From Arachis hypogaea (lineage: Eukaryota > Streptophyta > Magnoliopsida > Fabales > Fabaceae), in NCBI RefSeq assembly GCF_003086295.3, contig NC_092054.1, positions 53,613,353 to 53,677,352 of the forward strand: DNA of 64,000 nucleotides. The letters run 5' to 3'. The translations under genes and the position numbers were made by a program. Of the stretch, positions 53,216-62,986 are shown piece by piece. Position 1 is the first letter of the stretch. Each line of letters begins with the position of its first letter. The notes below the pieces were generated by a model that had not been told where the DNA came from, did no database searches, and saw only the letters and a program-made list of their open reading frames with translations.

Positions 53216-53640
53216 ACCGGTGCGGACGCGTTATGCACGCTTACGCGCCGATGTGCAGTTTGGCCGAAGGGCGCATACGCGCCAGGTGCGCGCACGCGCG
53301 GGTTAGGTTGGGCGCAGGGCACAATGTCAGCTCAGGATTGGCCCAACTCTCTGGAAAATATACCAGGAGCGCAGGTAGCGCAATCAACGCGCACGCGCAC
53401 AGGTTGCGTACGCGTGCATTACGCAATTAGAGTCAACGGCGTGTACGCGCCAGGTGCGCGTACGCGCGGGTTGGTTTGTGCCTTAGGCCCAATGCTCGCA
53501 CAGTGTAGGCCTAACTCTCGGGTTTTTTTGGTTGGGGGTGGAATTTTTGCATCCACGCGTACGCGTACATGGCGCGTCCACGTGGATGGTCAAAAATGCT
53601 TGAGGCACGCGTACCCGCCAGGTGCGTGCACGCGCGGGTT
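53216..53640 (-). repeat. CpG palindromic array in the E spacer
   Basis: Words GTGCGCGTACGCGCGGGTT, GGGCGCATACGCGCCAGG and CACGCGTACGCGTACATGG. The word has drifted to a GCGCGTACGCGC type compared with A and D. Open frames (53126-53725) are shadows. Confidence 0.8.
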
Positions 53641-53840
53641 GGTGCTCTGTTTTTCAAAATTTTTTCAAAGTTCTTGCACCAAACCAAGCCTTCCGAACCT
53701 CCGAACAGCTACCACAACACCCTAAAACCTTATTTAACATATCAAACTACCGAATAAACTCAATAAACAAAACAAAACATGGAATTAAACTAATTCTATT
53801 AATATGTACAAAAGAGAGAAAAATGAAAAGAGTGTACCAT

Positions 53841-53890
53841 GGTGGGGTGTCTCCCACCTAGCACTTTTGTTTATTGTCCTTAAGTTGGAC
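53841..53890 (-). promoter_or_regulatory. Twin-hairpin element (element E)
   Basis: On the minus strand hairpin 1 is GTCC/GGAC around AACTTAA (53890-53876). Hairpin 2 is GGTGGG/CCCACC around AGACAC (53858-53841), then ATGG. It starts 16 bases after the ORF's stop at 53907-53909. Confidence 0.65.
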
Positions 53891-53906
53891 TTATGGGGAG
53901 CTCCTC

Positions 53907-55675
53907 TTAAGGTGGCTTGTGCTTGAAGCTATCCTTGAACATCCACCAATGCTTGAATCTCCAATAAGCTTTAGTCTTCAAAGATGATACTCCAAGCCTT
54001 GATGGAGTTCCACACAAGCCATGGGCTCCCAAATTTGATTCTCCTTGTGCGATCCGGGATCCCACACTTTGTTTTGACATCCATCTTCAAATTGATCATC
54101 ATGATTCCAATTGGGTGGCATGACCTTAGAATTCTCAAGTAAGCATCCAAACATTCTCCTAGACCCATGCAATTTAGCTCCACACCAAACCTTGCAATCA
54201 AACTTTGAGCATGCAACCATAATGAACCTAGAATGATGTTTCCAACCACTACATGACTCTTTCTTACTCCTTAATCCACAAAGAGCTCTAAGTTGACCAT
54301 CATTTTCAAGCAAACCATATTCAAATGGGATAATAAAGCTTAGGGATAAGAGTTTTACCCACTTGAATGTTGTATTGGATGCTGACTTAGGAAGGGATGT
54401 CTCCAATGGTCTTGCAAGTTCCACTCCCTTGTGCTCTTCTTTGATTATCTCAACCTCTTTACAAGCTTCTTCAATTTCAACTTCTTTCTCTTGGTAGCTT
54501 CCTTCCAATTCAATCTCTTCTTCATTGCTTACCAACGGCATGGGAGGTTGTGCATCTTCTTCCTTGATCTCAATTTCAAGCCCAATGGGAGAGGATTCAA
54601 TTGTAGATAAGAAATTCTCAACGATTGAATCCATCTCTTGATCAACCTCTTCCAATCTTTCATCACTCATACTATGTCTTGGAGGTTACGCATTATCCTC
54701 CTCAACATCATTTTCAAGTTCAATGGAAGAAAGTTCAACAACTTCCACAAGATCATCAACAACATCACTTGGTGTAGAAGTGTTCTCAAGCTTAAAATCC
54801 ACCTCTTGTTTAACTTCCTCTAAATCTTCAACCACTTCTTCTTCTTCAATAATCTCTTCCTCCTCCACTTGTTGCAAGACATACCCCATCTCCTTGTCCT
54901 CATGTTGGGATTCTAAAATCTCCTTCATACTCCATTCTTCGGTTGATTTTTCATATTCATTCGTGGAGATGCTTTGCTTGTTGCATGAGTTCCGTGAGTC
55001 CAGGGCGGCTTTAATTTTGGCAAGATTAGCCTCGATAGTTTCGTGTCTCTTTTGGGCTTCCTCTTGCTCCTTTTGACGGATTATTGCTTGAAGTCGATCC
55101 ATTACTTCTTTGAGACAATCCATTGGCTTTTGTTCCACTTGGCTAGTATAAGTAGGATCATATTGCTCTTGGATTGATAGATATGGATATTCTTCCATAG
55201 AGGGTTGTGGTAAAAAGGGGAATTTATTTTGTGGTTGAAAGTTATCATACATGGGAGGTGATTCATCTTGGTAAGAATAGTGAGATGGTAGTTCTTGAGG
55301 GTATTGGTGGTGGAATTGGGGTGGTTCTACATATGGTTCATATGGCTCATAAGGTGGTTGGTATGGTGGGTAAGGATTAGGGTCATATGGAGGTGTTTGG
55401 TGAAAAGGGGCTTGTGAGTAAGATGGTTCATAGGCATATGGTGGTGGTTGTTGACAATCACAATAAGGGTCACCACATCCATTAGATTGATATGCATTAG
55501 GATTAGAATTATACCCATAAGAAACCGGAGGGGGTTGTTTCCAATAAGGTTGATCAATCCCTTGAGGCTACTCCCATCTTTGATTCCCAAATCCTTGATG
55601 CACATCCCCATTGGAGCTTCTATTCCTTACAACATAGTTGTAACCAGACTCATAGCCAAAGGGATGAGAATTCAT
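53907..55675 (-). pseudogene. Single ORF of non-autonomous element E
   Basis: ATG at 55675 (MNSHPFGYESGYNYVVRNRS). Stops at about 55569 and 54687, and a frameshift near 53985, separate the pieces; the family ending (KHWWMFKDSFKHKPP) is at 53907. N-terminal Pro/Tyr-rich repeats (PPYDPNPYPPYQPPYEPYEP), a central coiled-coil-like acidic stretch (LKEVMDRLQAIIRQKEQEEA, then EEEEIIEEEEVVEDLEEV), and a C-terminal Cys/Trp-rich part (GSRRMFGCLLENSKVMPPNW). It is longer in the middle than A and X. No pol or protease motif is seen. Conservation of this layout in three separate elements argues that the protein mattered to their spread. Confidence 0.7.
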
Positions 55676-55804
55676 AATAGAAAATAAAAACAAAAGCTAA
55701 CAAAATAAGCAACAAAGTCCTAAACTTAACAAAAACTAACAAATAAGCAAAAGGCAAACATATTCACATATTCACAATAGCCAATAATATAACACCATTG
55801 CAAT

Positions 55805-55822
55805 TCTCTGGCAACGGCGCCA
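55805..55822 (-). promoter_or_regulatory. Primer-binding site, element E
   Basis: The minus strand reads TGGCGCCGTTGCCAGAGA, two mismatches to the tRNA-Asp complement. Confidence 0.85.
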
Positions 55823-55825
55823 TTT

Positions 55826-57436
55826 TGATCGACGAATTATTGTGATGGTATAGAATTTCCTCAAATGAATGAATTCTTGTTGCAAGTATAGTTCTACACC
55901 AACAACAATCCTCCCAATAAAAAATTTGAGTTGTCACATGTACAAACCCCAATGAAAATTAACCGAAGTATTTAGACTCCGGGTCGTCTCACAAGGAATT
56001 ACAATGAAATGAATGATTATTGGCTATGAAGATGCAAGGGGTTTGATTTGATAATTGGCAAGAAAATAAATGACAAGAAAGTAAATGATAAGAACTTAAT
56101 AAAATAAAGGAAAAGAACTCTTGGTTAGACATAGGTAATTAAGCTTACCATCCTTGTCTATAGACCAAATGTTGATAATTATGAGAGGCCAACCTATTAA
56201 GTCTACCTCCAAAAGCCTTAAGTACGTAATATCTACTCCTAAGCTTGAGGTACGTCAAATAGGCTTGATCACATCAACCCATAAGTCCCAACCTATCTAC
56301 TAATTAGATTAGTAGTGGGTTAGCGTCAATGGATATCAAATTGATCACCAAGGGTTCTCAAATCATCAATTCAATGAGACCCAATGACTCAAGATCACTC
56401 AATTCCCTTAGCCTAGGCCAAGAGTCAAGAAACTACTCAAAAACTAGAGGAAATATTTTACCAAACACCTAGAATGCAAGAAAAGTAAACATCATCAAAT
56501 GCAAGATTTGAAGGAAACCCATAACTAGCATAAGCAAGAAATCAATAATAGCAATCAAGATCAACATAAATGAAACATGGAAACATAAAATTTCATTAGA
56601 GGAAATCAAGATCTAACTATTGTTCATAAATATAAAAGAGAGCAAAATAAGAAACTAACAAGAGAAACTAAGAAGATTAAGACAATAGATTACTAAAATA
56701 TAAAGAGAATTGAAATCAAAACAAAAATTGAAAGATGAATTTGAGAGAGATTAACCTAAACTACCCTAAATTCTAGAGAGAAGGGAGAGCTTCCCTCTCT
56801 AGAATTCTAACCTAAACCATGGTGAAAACTAAACTATGACTACTTAGTTCATTCTCCCTTCAATCATTGGGTTCAATAGCATCAGAAATGAGTTGGGTTG
56901 GGCCCAAAATGAGCTAAAAATCGCCCCCAATGAGTTGCTTAAAGTGGACCCACACTGCTCCATCAGTGTGCACGCATACAGTGCACGTGTGTGCCTCTAA
57001 ACACGATGTAACTATGGTAAATTTTATATCATTTTGAAGCCCTGGATGTTAGCTTTCCATTGCAATTGAAACCGCCTCATTTGGACCTCTATAGCTCAAG
57101 TTATGGTCGATTGAGTGCAAAGAGGTCAGGCTTGACAGCTTTGCGGTTCCTTCATTTCTTCATGAGTTCTCCCACTTTGCATGCTTTTCTCCTCACTTCT
57201 TCCATCCAATACTTGCCTTATGAACCTGAAATCACTCAACAAACACATCAAGGCATTGAATGGGACTAAGGTAAGTTGAAAACACCAATTTAAGGGCCTA
57301 AAAAGTATGTTTTCACATTTAAGCACAAATCAAGGGAGAATTGCAAAACCATGCTATTTCATTGAATAAATGTGAGAAAAGGAGATAAAATCCCCCAAAT
57401 TAAGCACAAGATAAACCACAAGATTGGGATTTATCA
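55826..57436 (-). repeat. 5' LTR of element E
   Basis: 1611 bp, plus-strand ends TGATCGACG and GGATTTATCA. It is very similar to 49391-50984. It interrupts a Tat-like LTR at 57437. Confidence 0.9.
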
Positions 57437-57821
57437 AGCTACTGATCCTTGATCACCGGAGGGTGGTGGTACCTGCAAGAGACTCCGATGCTTAAGTTAG
57501 CATGGCCTTTAAGCAGGTTTTTTGTGTAGAATCAGAGTGTGAGTTATACCTGGGTGCTCCAGTGTATTTATAGTAGTGTAGAGTGACCTCCTTTAGAGAT
57601 AAGTTAGTTATCTTATCTTATCTTTTGGGGGTGGGTCCCCTTATCTTTGGCCAGCCGCCTTCAAGTGGGCTGTGATCTTCTGCTTTGGGCCTAGTTGGGC
57701 CCTTATAGCAATTTGGCCGAGCTCTTTGGGAAGAGGTCGGTTGCAACCAACCTTTATAAGAGGTCGGTCATCTCTGTCTTCATTCAGGTCGGCTCGCCTA
57801 GCTCGACCCATGGTATGAACA
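57437..57821 (-). repeat. Tat-like LTR fragment inserted in the G extra ORF
   Basis: On the minus strand it starts TGTTCATACCATGGGTCGAG at 57821 and aligns with 8561 to about 8975; the last about 125 bases of the LTR are missing. It has TATAAATA (57572-57565) and a short TTATC array. Because the LTR start touches G coding, this is the 5' end of a Tat-like insertion. The rest was lost, probably in the deletion that also trimmed element E. Confidence 0.65.
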
Positions 57822-58335
57822 GTTGCCCTTTTGTATTCTCAATCCATTGAGTTCCAGGCAAGCATATGTCCTCTAGGACTTGATCCAGCTTTTGGTTGGC
57901 TACCATCCTTCTATTATATGATTCAGGGTCATCCTTTTGCAAAGGTAATTTGATGATCCCTCTCACCCTATCTAGATGAAAATACATTATCTTCCACCTG
58001 ACCATAGTGCGAAAAGTATGGAATGCTATTCCATCTTTCTTTTGCTTATCTGTCATCCACAGAATTGCATAGAATTTATGGATCATGTTTTATCCAACTT
58101 TAAACTAAGGATCAGTCAGAATCTCCCAGCCTCTCCTTCGAATTTGGTCTTGGATCTCTGTGTATTCTTCTTCTCCTAAGTTAAATCCCACCTCAGGGAT
58201 TACTGGCCTTTTACTCATTATCTTATGATAATGTTCTTCATGTTGCTTGGTAAGGAATTAAACAGGTTTGAAAACAACTGTTGAGTTGTCTTCTTTCTTG
58301 TTCTTTGGGGCGGTCTTGCCACTTTTTGGAGCCAT
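57822..58335 (-). pseudogene. 3' extra ORF of element G, N-terminal part
   Basis: ATG at 58335 (MAPKSGKTAPKNKKEDN). Stops at about 58258, 58109 and 58094 interrupt SKRPVIPEVGFNLGEEEYTE, IQDQIRRRGWEILTD, then HKFYAILWMTDKQKKDGIAF and LEDICLPGTQWIENTKG. The RP/QVIPEVGF and RGWxIL blocks match the C extra ORF (27899-29430). The Tat-like LTR cuts the frame at 57822. The C-terminal part resumes beyond element E at 49390. Confidence 0.7.
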
Positions 58336-58920
58336 GTGATTGAATTCTTGATGAGAGAACAGAGCTCCTGCCGCACCAAACTTAGAATATTTTCTCGTCC
58401 TCGAGCAAAAGGTAAGAAAGGAAGAAGAAGAAAAGTGAAATAATGGAAGAAAAGGAGGATACAATTCGAATGAGAGGTGGTGAGTGAGGGAGAGGGGCAC
58501 GGTCACATATATATAGGGAGGGGGGAAGGGATTTTCGAAAATAATCATAATAGAAAGATAAAGATTCTTGAAAAAGATAGAAAAAAGATAAGTTGTTAAA
58601 CTTGAAAGATAAGAAAAGATTTTAAAAAGATAAAAAAAAGAATTTAACGATAAGATAAGAAGTATAAAAAAGATTTGAAAGTTTAATAAAAGATATGAAC
58701 AAAAATCTTAAAGAAAAGAAAAGATTTTAAAAGAATTTGAAAACAAGTTGAAAGAGATATGAAATTTTGAAAAATATTTGAAAGGTTGTGAAAAAAATGT
58801 TTTAATTTTGAAATTAAATTGAAATTGAGGTATTTGAACAAGATTTGATTTAAAAATCAAAGAATATTTGAAATTGAATTGGAAAAAGATGAGTTGAATC
58901 AAGAGAAGATGAGAATTTTG
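58336..58920 (-). other. Spacer upstream of the G extra ORF
   Basis: On the minus strand CTAAGTTTGGTGCGG at about 58384-58370 resembles the FIDEL-type polypurine tract. The rest (58550-58920) is low-complexity AAAGAT/TTGAAA sequence. No gene is seen. Confidence 0.5.
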
Positions 58921-58934
58921 AAACTACCTCCATG

Positions 58935-59230
58935 CTGTCTTGCTGGCATTTAAACGCCCAGAATGCTGGCGTTTAAACGCCCAGCCAGGGCTCCCTGGCT
59001 AGCATTTAACGCCAGGCATGTGCTCCTGCTTGGACGTTAAACGCCCAGCCAGGGCTTCCTGGCTAGCGTTTAACGCCAGGCTTATGCTCCCTGTTGGGCA
59101 TTAAACGCCCAGCTAGTGCTCCCTGGCTGGCGTTTAATGCCAGGCTTGCTGCCTCTATCGGCGTTTGAACGCCCAATTGCCTTCCCTTCCTGGTGTTTAA
59201 CGCCAGGGAGCTTCCTTCTCCAGGGTATTC
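58935..59230 (-). repeat. Array of the palindromic word GGCGTTTAACGCC in the G spacer
   Basis: About ten copies by eye of GGCGTTTAACGCC and variants (GGCGTTTAAACGCC, GGCATTAAACGCC), alternating with CCAGCCAGGGCTCCCTGGCT, itself partly palindromic. It lies between the twin hairpin and the extra ORF, like the CpG arrays of the Athila elements. Confidence 0.85.
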
Positions 59231-59379
59231 TGTTTGCTGTTCTGCATCATTCTGTCTCTGTTTAAGCATTGTTCATGATCACTAACATGAAAATTAACCT
59301 AATTAAAACATAATCAAAAAGTAAAAAGAAAATTAATTAAAATAGAAGTAGTTAGAAAATTAATAATATATGAGGAATC

Positions 59380-59426
59380 ATTGGGTTGCCTCCCAACAAA
59401 CGCTTCTTTAATGTCGTTAGCTGGAC
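59380..59426 (-). promoter_or_regulatory. Twin-hairpin element (element G)
   Basis: On the minus strand hairpin 1 is GTC/GAC in GTCCAGCTAACGAC (59426-59413). Hairpin 2 is GTTGGG/CCCAAT around AGGCAA (59397-59380), one G-T wobble. It starts 15 bases after the integrase stop (59442-59444). Confidence 0.6.
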
Positions 59427-59441
59427 TTTACTGTACTTAAC

Positions 59442-60530
59442 TTAGTAGCAGTGTTGAGCCTCCTGGCACAATATCTCCTCCAAGTAATGTTTGACCCTCT
59501 GTCTATTAACAGTGAATCTTGTGTCAGGATCTTTACCTTGAAGTTCTATGTGCCCATAAGGTGATACATTAGTAATCACATAGGGTCCCTTCCAATAGGA
59601 TTTGAGTTTCCCAGGGAAGAATTTTAGTCTTGAGTTGAAGAGCAGGACCTTCTGTCCTAGTTCAAAGACTCTGAAAGATAACTTCTTGTCATGCCACCTC
59701 TTTGCCTCTTCCTTATAGATCTTTGCATTTTCAAATGCATCTAAGCAGAATTCATCTAACTCATTTAGTTGGAGAAGTCATTTTTCTCCTGTTGCTTTAG
59801 CATCAAGGTTAAGGAATCTAGGAGCCCAATAGGCTTTGTGTTCTAGTTCCACTGGCAAATGACAGAATTTTCCATATACTAGCTGATATGGTAAAGTTCC
59901 AATGGGGATTTTGAAAGATGTTCTGTATGCCCATAAAGCATCATCAAGCTTTCTAGCCTAATCCTTTCTAGAGGTACTAACTGTTCTCTCTAGGATTCAC
60001 TTTAGTTCTCTATTTGAGACTTCAGCTTGCCCATTTGTTTGGGGGTGATACGGTGTTGCTACTTTATGACGAACTCGGTAACGGCTTAAGACAGAATCCA
60101 GCTGTCTGTTATAGAAATGAGTACCTCCATCACTAATGAGTGTCCTAGGGACACCAAATCTGCTAAAGTTGTTCTTTTGGAGGAACTTCATTACTACTCT
60201 GGTGTCATTAGTGGGTGTTGCTATTGCCTCAACCCACTTAGACACATAATCTACTGCCACAAGGATGTAGGTGTTTGAGTATGAGGGCGGGAAGGACCCC
60301 ATGAAATCTATGCCCCATACGTCAAACAACTTAATCTCTGGGATTCCTTGCTAAGGCATGCTGTGACCATGAGGGAGATTGCCAGCCCGTTGGCAACTAT
60401 CACAGTTACGGACGAACTCTCTAGAATCCTTAAAGAGAGTAGGCCAGTAAAAGCCACTTTAGAGAACCTTGGTGGCTGTCCGCTCACCTCCAAAGTGTCC
60501 TCCATAGTCTGATCCATGGCAATGCCATAG
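59442..60530 (-). pseudogene. Integrase (element G)
   Basis: HHCC-type zinc region ([11 protein letters not shown] ... CDSCQRAGN), then the core: [15 protein letters not shown] (first Asp), [20 protein letters not shown] (second Asp) and [12 protein letters not shown] (Glu). Exactly 35 residues lie between second Asp and Glu, the classic D,D35E spacing. The C-terminal module LKFFPGKLKSYWKGPYVITN and the end VKHYLEEILCQEAQHCY follow. Breaks: a stop at about 60459 after RTATKVL, one near 60350, one at 59997 after NRELK, and one near 59780. The core is the best kept in the window. Confidence 0.85.
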
Positions 60531-61027
60531 AATTTTCTGTGCCTCTTCTTCAGACACACAGTGTCGGATTATTCCATCCGAGCCATGGCAATGCCATAGG
60601 TAATATTTTGCATCATGCATGAGTTTCCGGGCTTGCTGCCTGGCAAATTCTTTGGGAATGAACCTTATGGCCTTGCAGTTTGTAATGTCTGCAAACCAAG
60701 GTACTGTCCAGATGACATAGAGTTGTTCATCTGAAAAGGATTTGAATATGTCAGTGGAGGGAGAAGAAGTCCTTGCTACTGGTTCAATCCTAGACAAGTG
60801 GTCAGCCACTTGATTTTTTGTGCCTTTTCTGTCTCTTATTTCTATATCAAACTCTTGTAGGAGTAATACCCATCTTATAAGTCTGGGTTTAGAATCCTGC
60901 TTAGTGAGTAGATACTTTAGAGCAGCATGGTCAATATAGATAATGACCTTAGATCCTACTAGGTAGGATCTGAACTTGTCAATGGCGTAAACCATTGCAG
61001 CTCCTTTTCTATAGTAGTGTAGTTTTT
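60531..61027 (-). pseudogene. RNase H C-terminal part and linker (element G)
   Basis: Frame [60 protein letters not shown], then the linker to integrase. A stop and a small deletion near 61000-61025 separate it from the RT frame. The segment LWHCHGSD occurs twice, at about 60594 and 60530, with the same 17 bases (CTATGGCATTGCCATGG on the minus strand). The first copy sits where D has a different sequence, so it looks like a local duplication or conversion. Confidence 0.8.
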
Positions 61028-62360
61028 CTACGCATCATTTAGTACACGACTAGCATAATAAATGACATGCAGAAGCTTGTCATGTCTCTGCCCCAGAACT
61101 GCGCCAATTGCATGATCACTAGCATCACACATTAGTTCAAATGATAAGTCCCAGTTAGGTGCAGAGATGATAGGAGCAGTGACAAGCTTGGCTTTCAGAG
61201 TTTCAAAGGCATGCAGGCATTCTTGGTCAAAGACGAATGGAACATCAGTGGCCAAGAGATTACACAGGGGTTTTGCGATTTTTGAAAAATCTTTTATGAA
61301 CCTCCTGTAGAATCCCGCATGTCCTAGGAAACTTCTGATTGCCTTGACATTAGTAGGTGGAGGCAATCGTTCAATCACTTCCACTTTAGCTTGATCTACT
61401 TCTATCCCTTTGTTTGAGATTTGATGCCCAAGAAGAACGCTTTCAGTTACCATAAAGTGGCATTTCTCCCAGTTTAGAACTAGGTTTGAATCTTGGCATC
61501 TTTTCAGAACTAGGGCCAGTTGATCAAGACAGGAGTCAAATGAGTCTCTGAAAATAGAGAAGTCATCCATGAACACTTCAAGGAACTTCTCTACCATATC
61601 AGAGAAGATGGATAACATACATCTCTGAAAGGTGGCAGGTGCATTGTACAGGCCAAATGGCATTCGCCTGTAAGAAAACATGCCAGATGGGCATGTGAAT
61701 GCTGTTTTTTCTTGATCCTGTGGATCCACTTCTATTTGATGGTACCTGAAATATCCATCTAGGAAACAATAAAAAGCATGACCTGCTAGTCTTTCTAGCA
61801 TTTGGTCAATAAATGGTAAAGGAAAGTGATCCTTCCTGGTGGCGTCATTGAGTCTTTTGTAGTCAATACACATACGCCACCCTGTAACTGTCCTTTTAGG
61901 GATCAGTTTATTTTTTTCATTATGAACCACTGTCATGCCTCCCTTCTTGAGAACAACTTGAACAGGGCTCACCCAGGGGCTGTCAGAAATGGGATAAATA
62001 ATCCTAGCCTCCCAGAGTTTAGTGACTTGCTTCTGCACTACTTTCTTTATAGCCGGATTCTATCACCTTTGTGGTTGTACCACCGGTTTGGCATTATCCT
62101 CCAACAGGATTTTATGCATGTATCGGGCTGGGCTAATGCCCTTAAGGTCACTTATATTCCACCCAAGGGCGGTCTTATGTGTTTTGAGCACTTGAATTAG
62201 TGCTTCTTCTTCCTGTGGCTCTAGGGCAGAGCTTATGATCACAGGATAAGTATCTCTTTCTCGCAGAAATGCATATTTTAGGGAGGATGGTAGTGGCTTA
62301 AGCTCAAGCTTTGCCGGCTTTTCCTTTTCCTCAGAGGTTCCCAGAGATTCCTCTGAATCA
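61028..62360 (-). pseudogene. Reverse transcriptase and RNase H N-terminal part (element G)
   Basis: Linker LELKPLPSSLKYAFLRE, then KTALGWNISDLKGISPARYM, a stop at about 62058-62060, ARIIYPISDSPWVSPVQVVL, WRMCIDYKRLNDATRKDHFP, FTCPSGMFSYRRMPFGLYNA and the catalytic FMDDFSIFRDSF with both Asp present. FLGHAGFYRRFIKDFSKIAK and FELMCDASDHAIGAVLGQRH (RNase H start) follow. From 62038 to 61028 there is no stop. It copies element RNA into DNA in related active elements. Confidence 0.85.
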
Positions 62361-62362
62361 GG

Positions 62363-62986
62363 CTAGGCATCATTAAGGATGTCATTCAGCTCTTCCTTGA
62401 GACTTTCGGCCATTTTGACTTCTTCCACTAAGGAATCAATGAGGTCAATGCTCATGCATTCCTCAGGGGTGTCTGGATGCTGCATAGCCTTGACAGCATT
62501 CAATACGAACTTTTCCTCATTGACTCTTAGGGTTACTTCCCCTTTTTCAATATCAATGAGGGTCCGTCCTGTAACTAGGAAGGGTCTCCCTAGGATAAGG
62601 GATGTACTCTTGTGCCCTTCTATGTCTAACACTACAAAGTCAGTGGGAAAAGCAAAGGGTCCAACCCTAACAATCATGTCTTCAATTATTCCTGATGGTA
62701 TCTTAATAAAACCGTCAGCAAGTTGAAGGAATATGCAGGTAGGTTTGACTTTCTCAATCAAGCAAAGCTTCTTTATTAATGAAGCAGGTATTAGGTTGAT
62801 CCTTGCTCCAAGGTAACATAGAGCTGTCTTTGTACAAGCATCACCTAGAGTGCATGGTATCATAAAGCTTCCAGGATCCTTAAGTTTCTCTAGTAGGCTA
62901 TTTTGAATGATTGCACTGCACTCTTCAGTGAGGAGGACTGTTTGTGTCTCTCTCCAATCCTTCTTATGAATTAGAATGTCCTTCAT
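62363..62986 (-). CDS. Protease region of pol, active-site Asp replaced (element G)
   Basis: Continuous frame with AKF-MKDILIHKKDWRETQTVL, EECSAIIQNSLLEKLKDPGS, the active-site segment LCYLGARINLIPASLIKK, then LQLADGFIKIPSGIIEDMIV, FPTDFVVLDIEGHKST and ILGRPFLVTGRTLIDIEKGE. Element C has CDLGASINL at the same place, so here the catalytic Asp is Tyr and the following Ser is Arg. Proteolysis should be dead. A stop ends it at 62363; the frame continues into the RT linker. Confidence 0.8.
   Translation of the reverse strand: MKDILIHKKDWRETQTVLLTEECSAIIQNSLLEKLKDPGSFMIPCTLGDACTKTALCYLGARINLIPASLIKKLCLIEKVKPTCIFLQLADGFIKIPSGIIEDMIVRVGPFAFPTDFVVLDIEGHKSTSLILGRPFLVTGRTLIDIEKGEVTLRVNEEKFVLNAVKAMQHPDTPEECMSIDLIDSLVEEVKMAESLKEELNDILNDA

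Larger units (their letters stand above)
49391..57436 (-). mobile_element. Element E: non-autonomous Athila-like element inserted in element G
   Basis: LTRs at 49391-50984 and 55826-57436, primer site 55805-55822, one broken ORF, twin hairpin, CpG array, extra-ORF remnant, and internal and 3' polypurine tracts. There is no pol coding. The 3' LTR lacks the last about 20 bases found in the 5' LTR, and no target duplication is visible, so its left junction was remade by deletion. Confidence 0.85.

Noticed and set aside
53126..53725. Long plus-strand open frame (199 codons) in element E spacer
   Set aside because: It reads through the CpG palindromic array, with repeated Arg/Ala/His-rich words, is antisense to the element and has no homologous frame in A, D or X.
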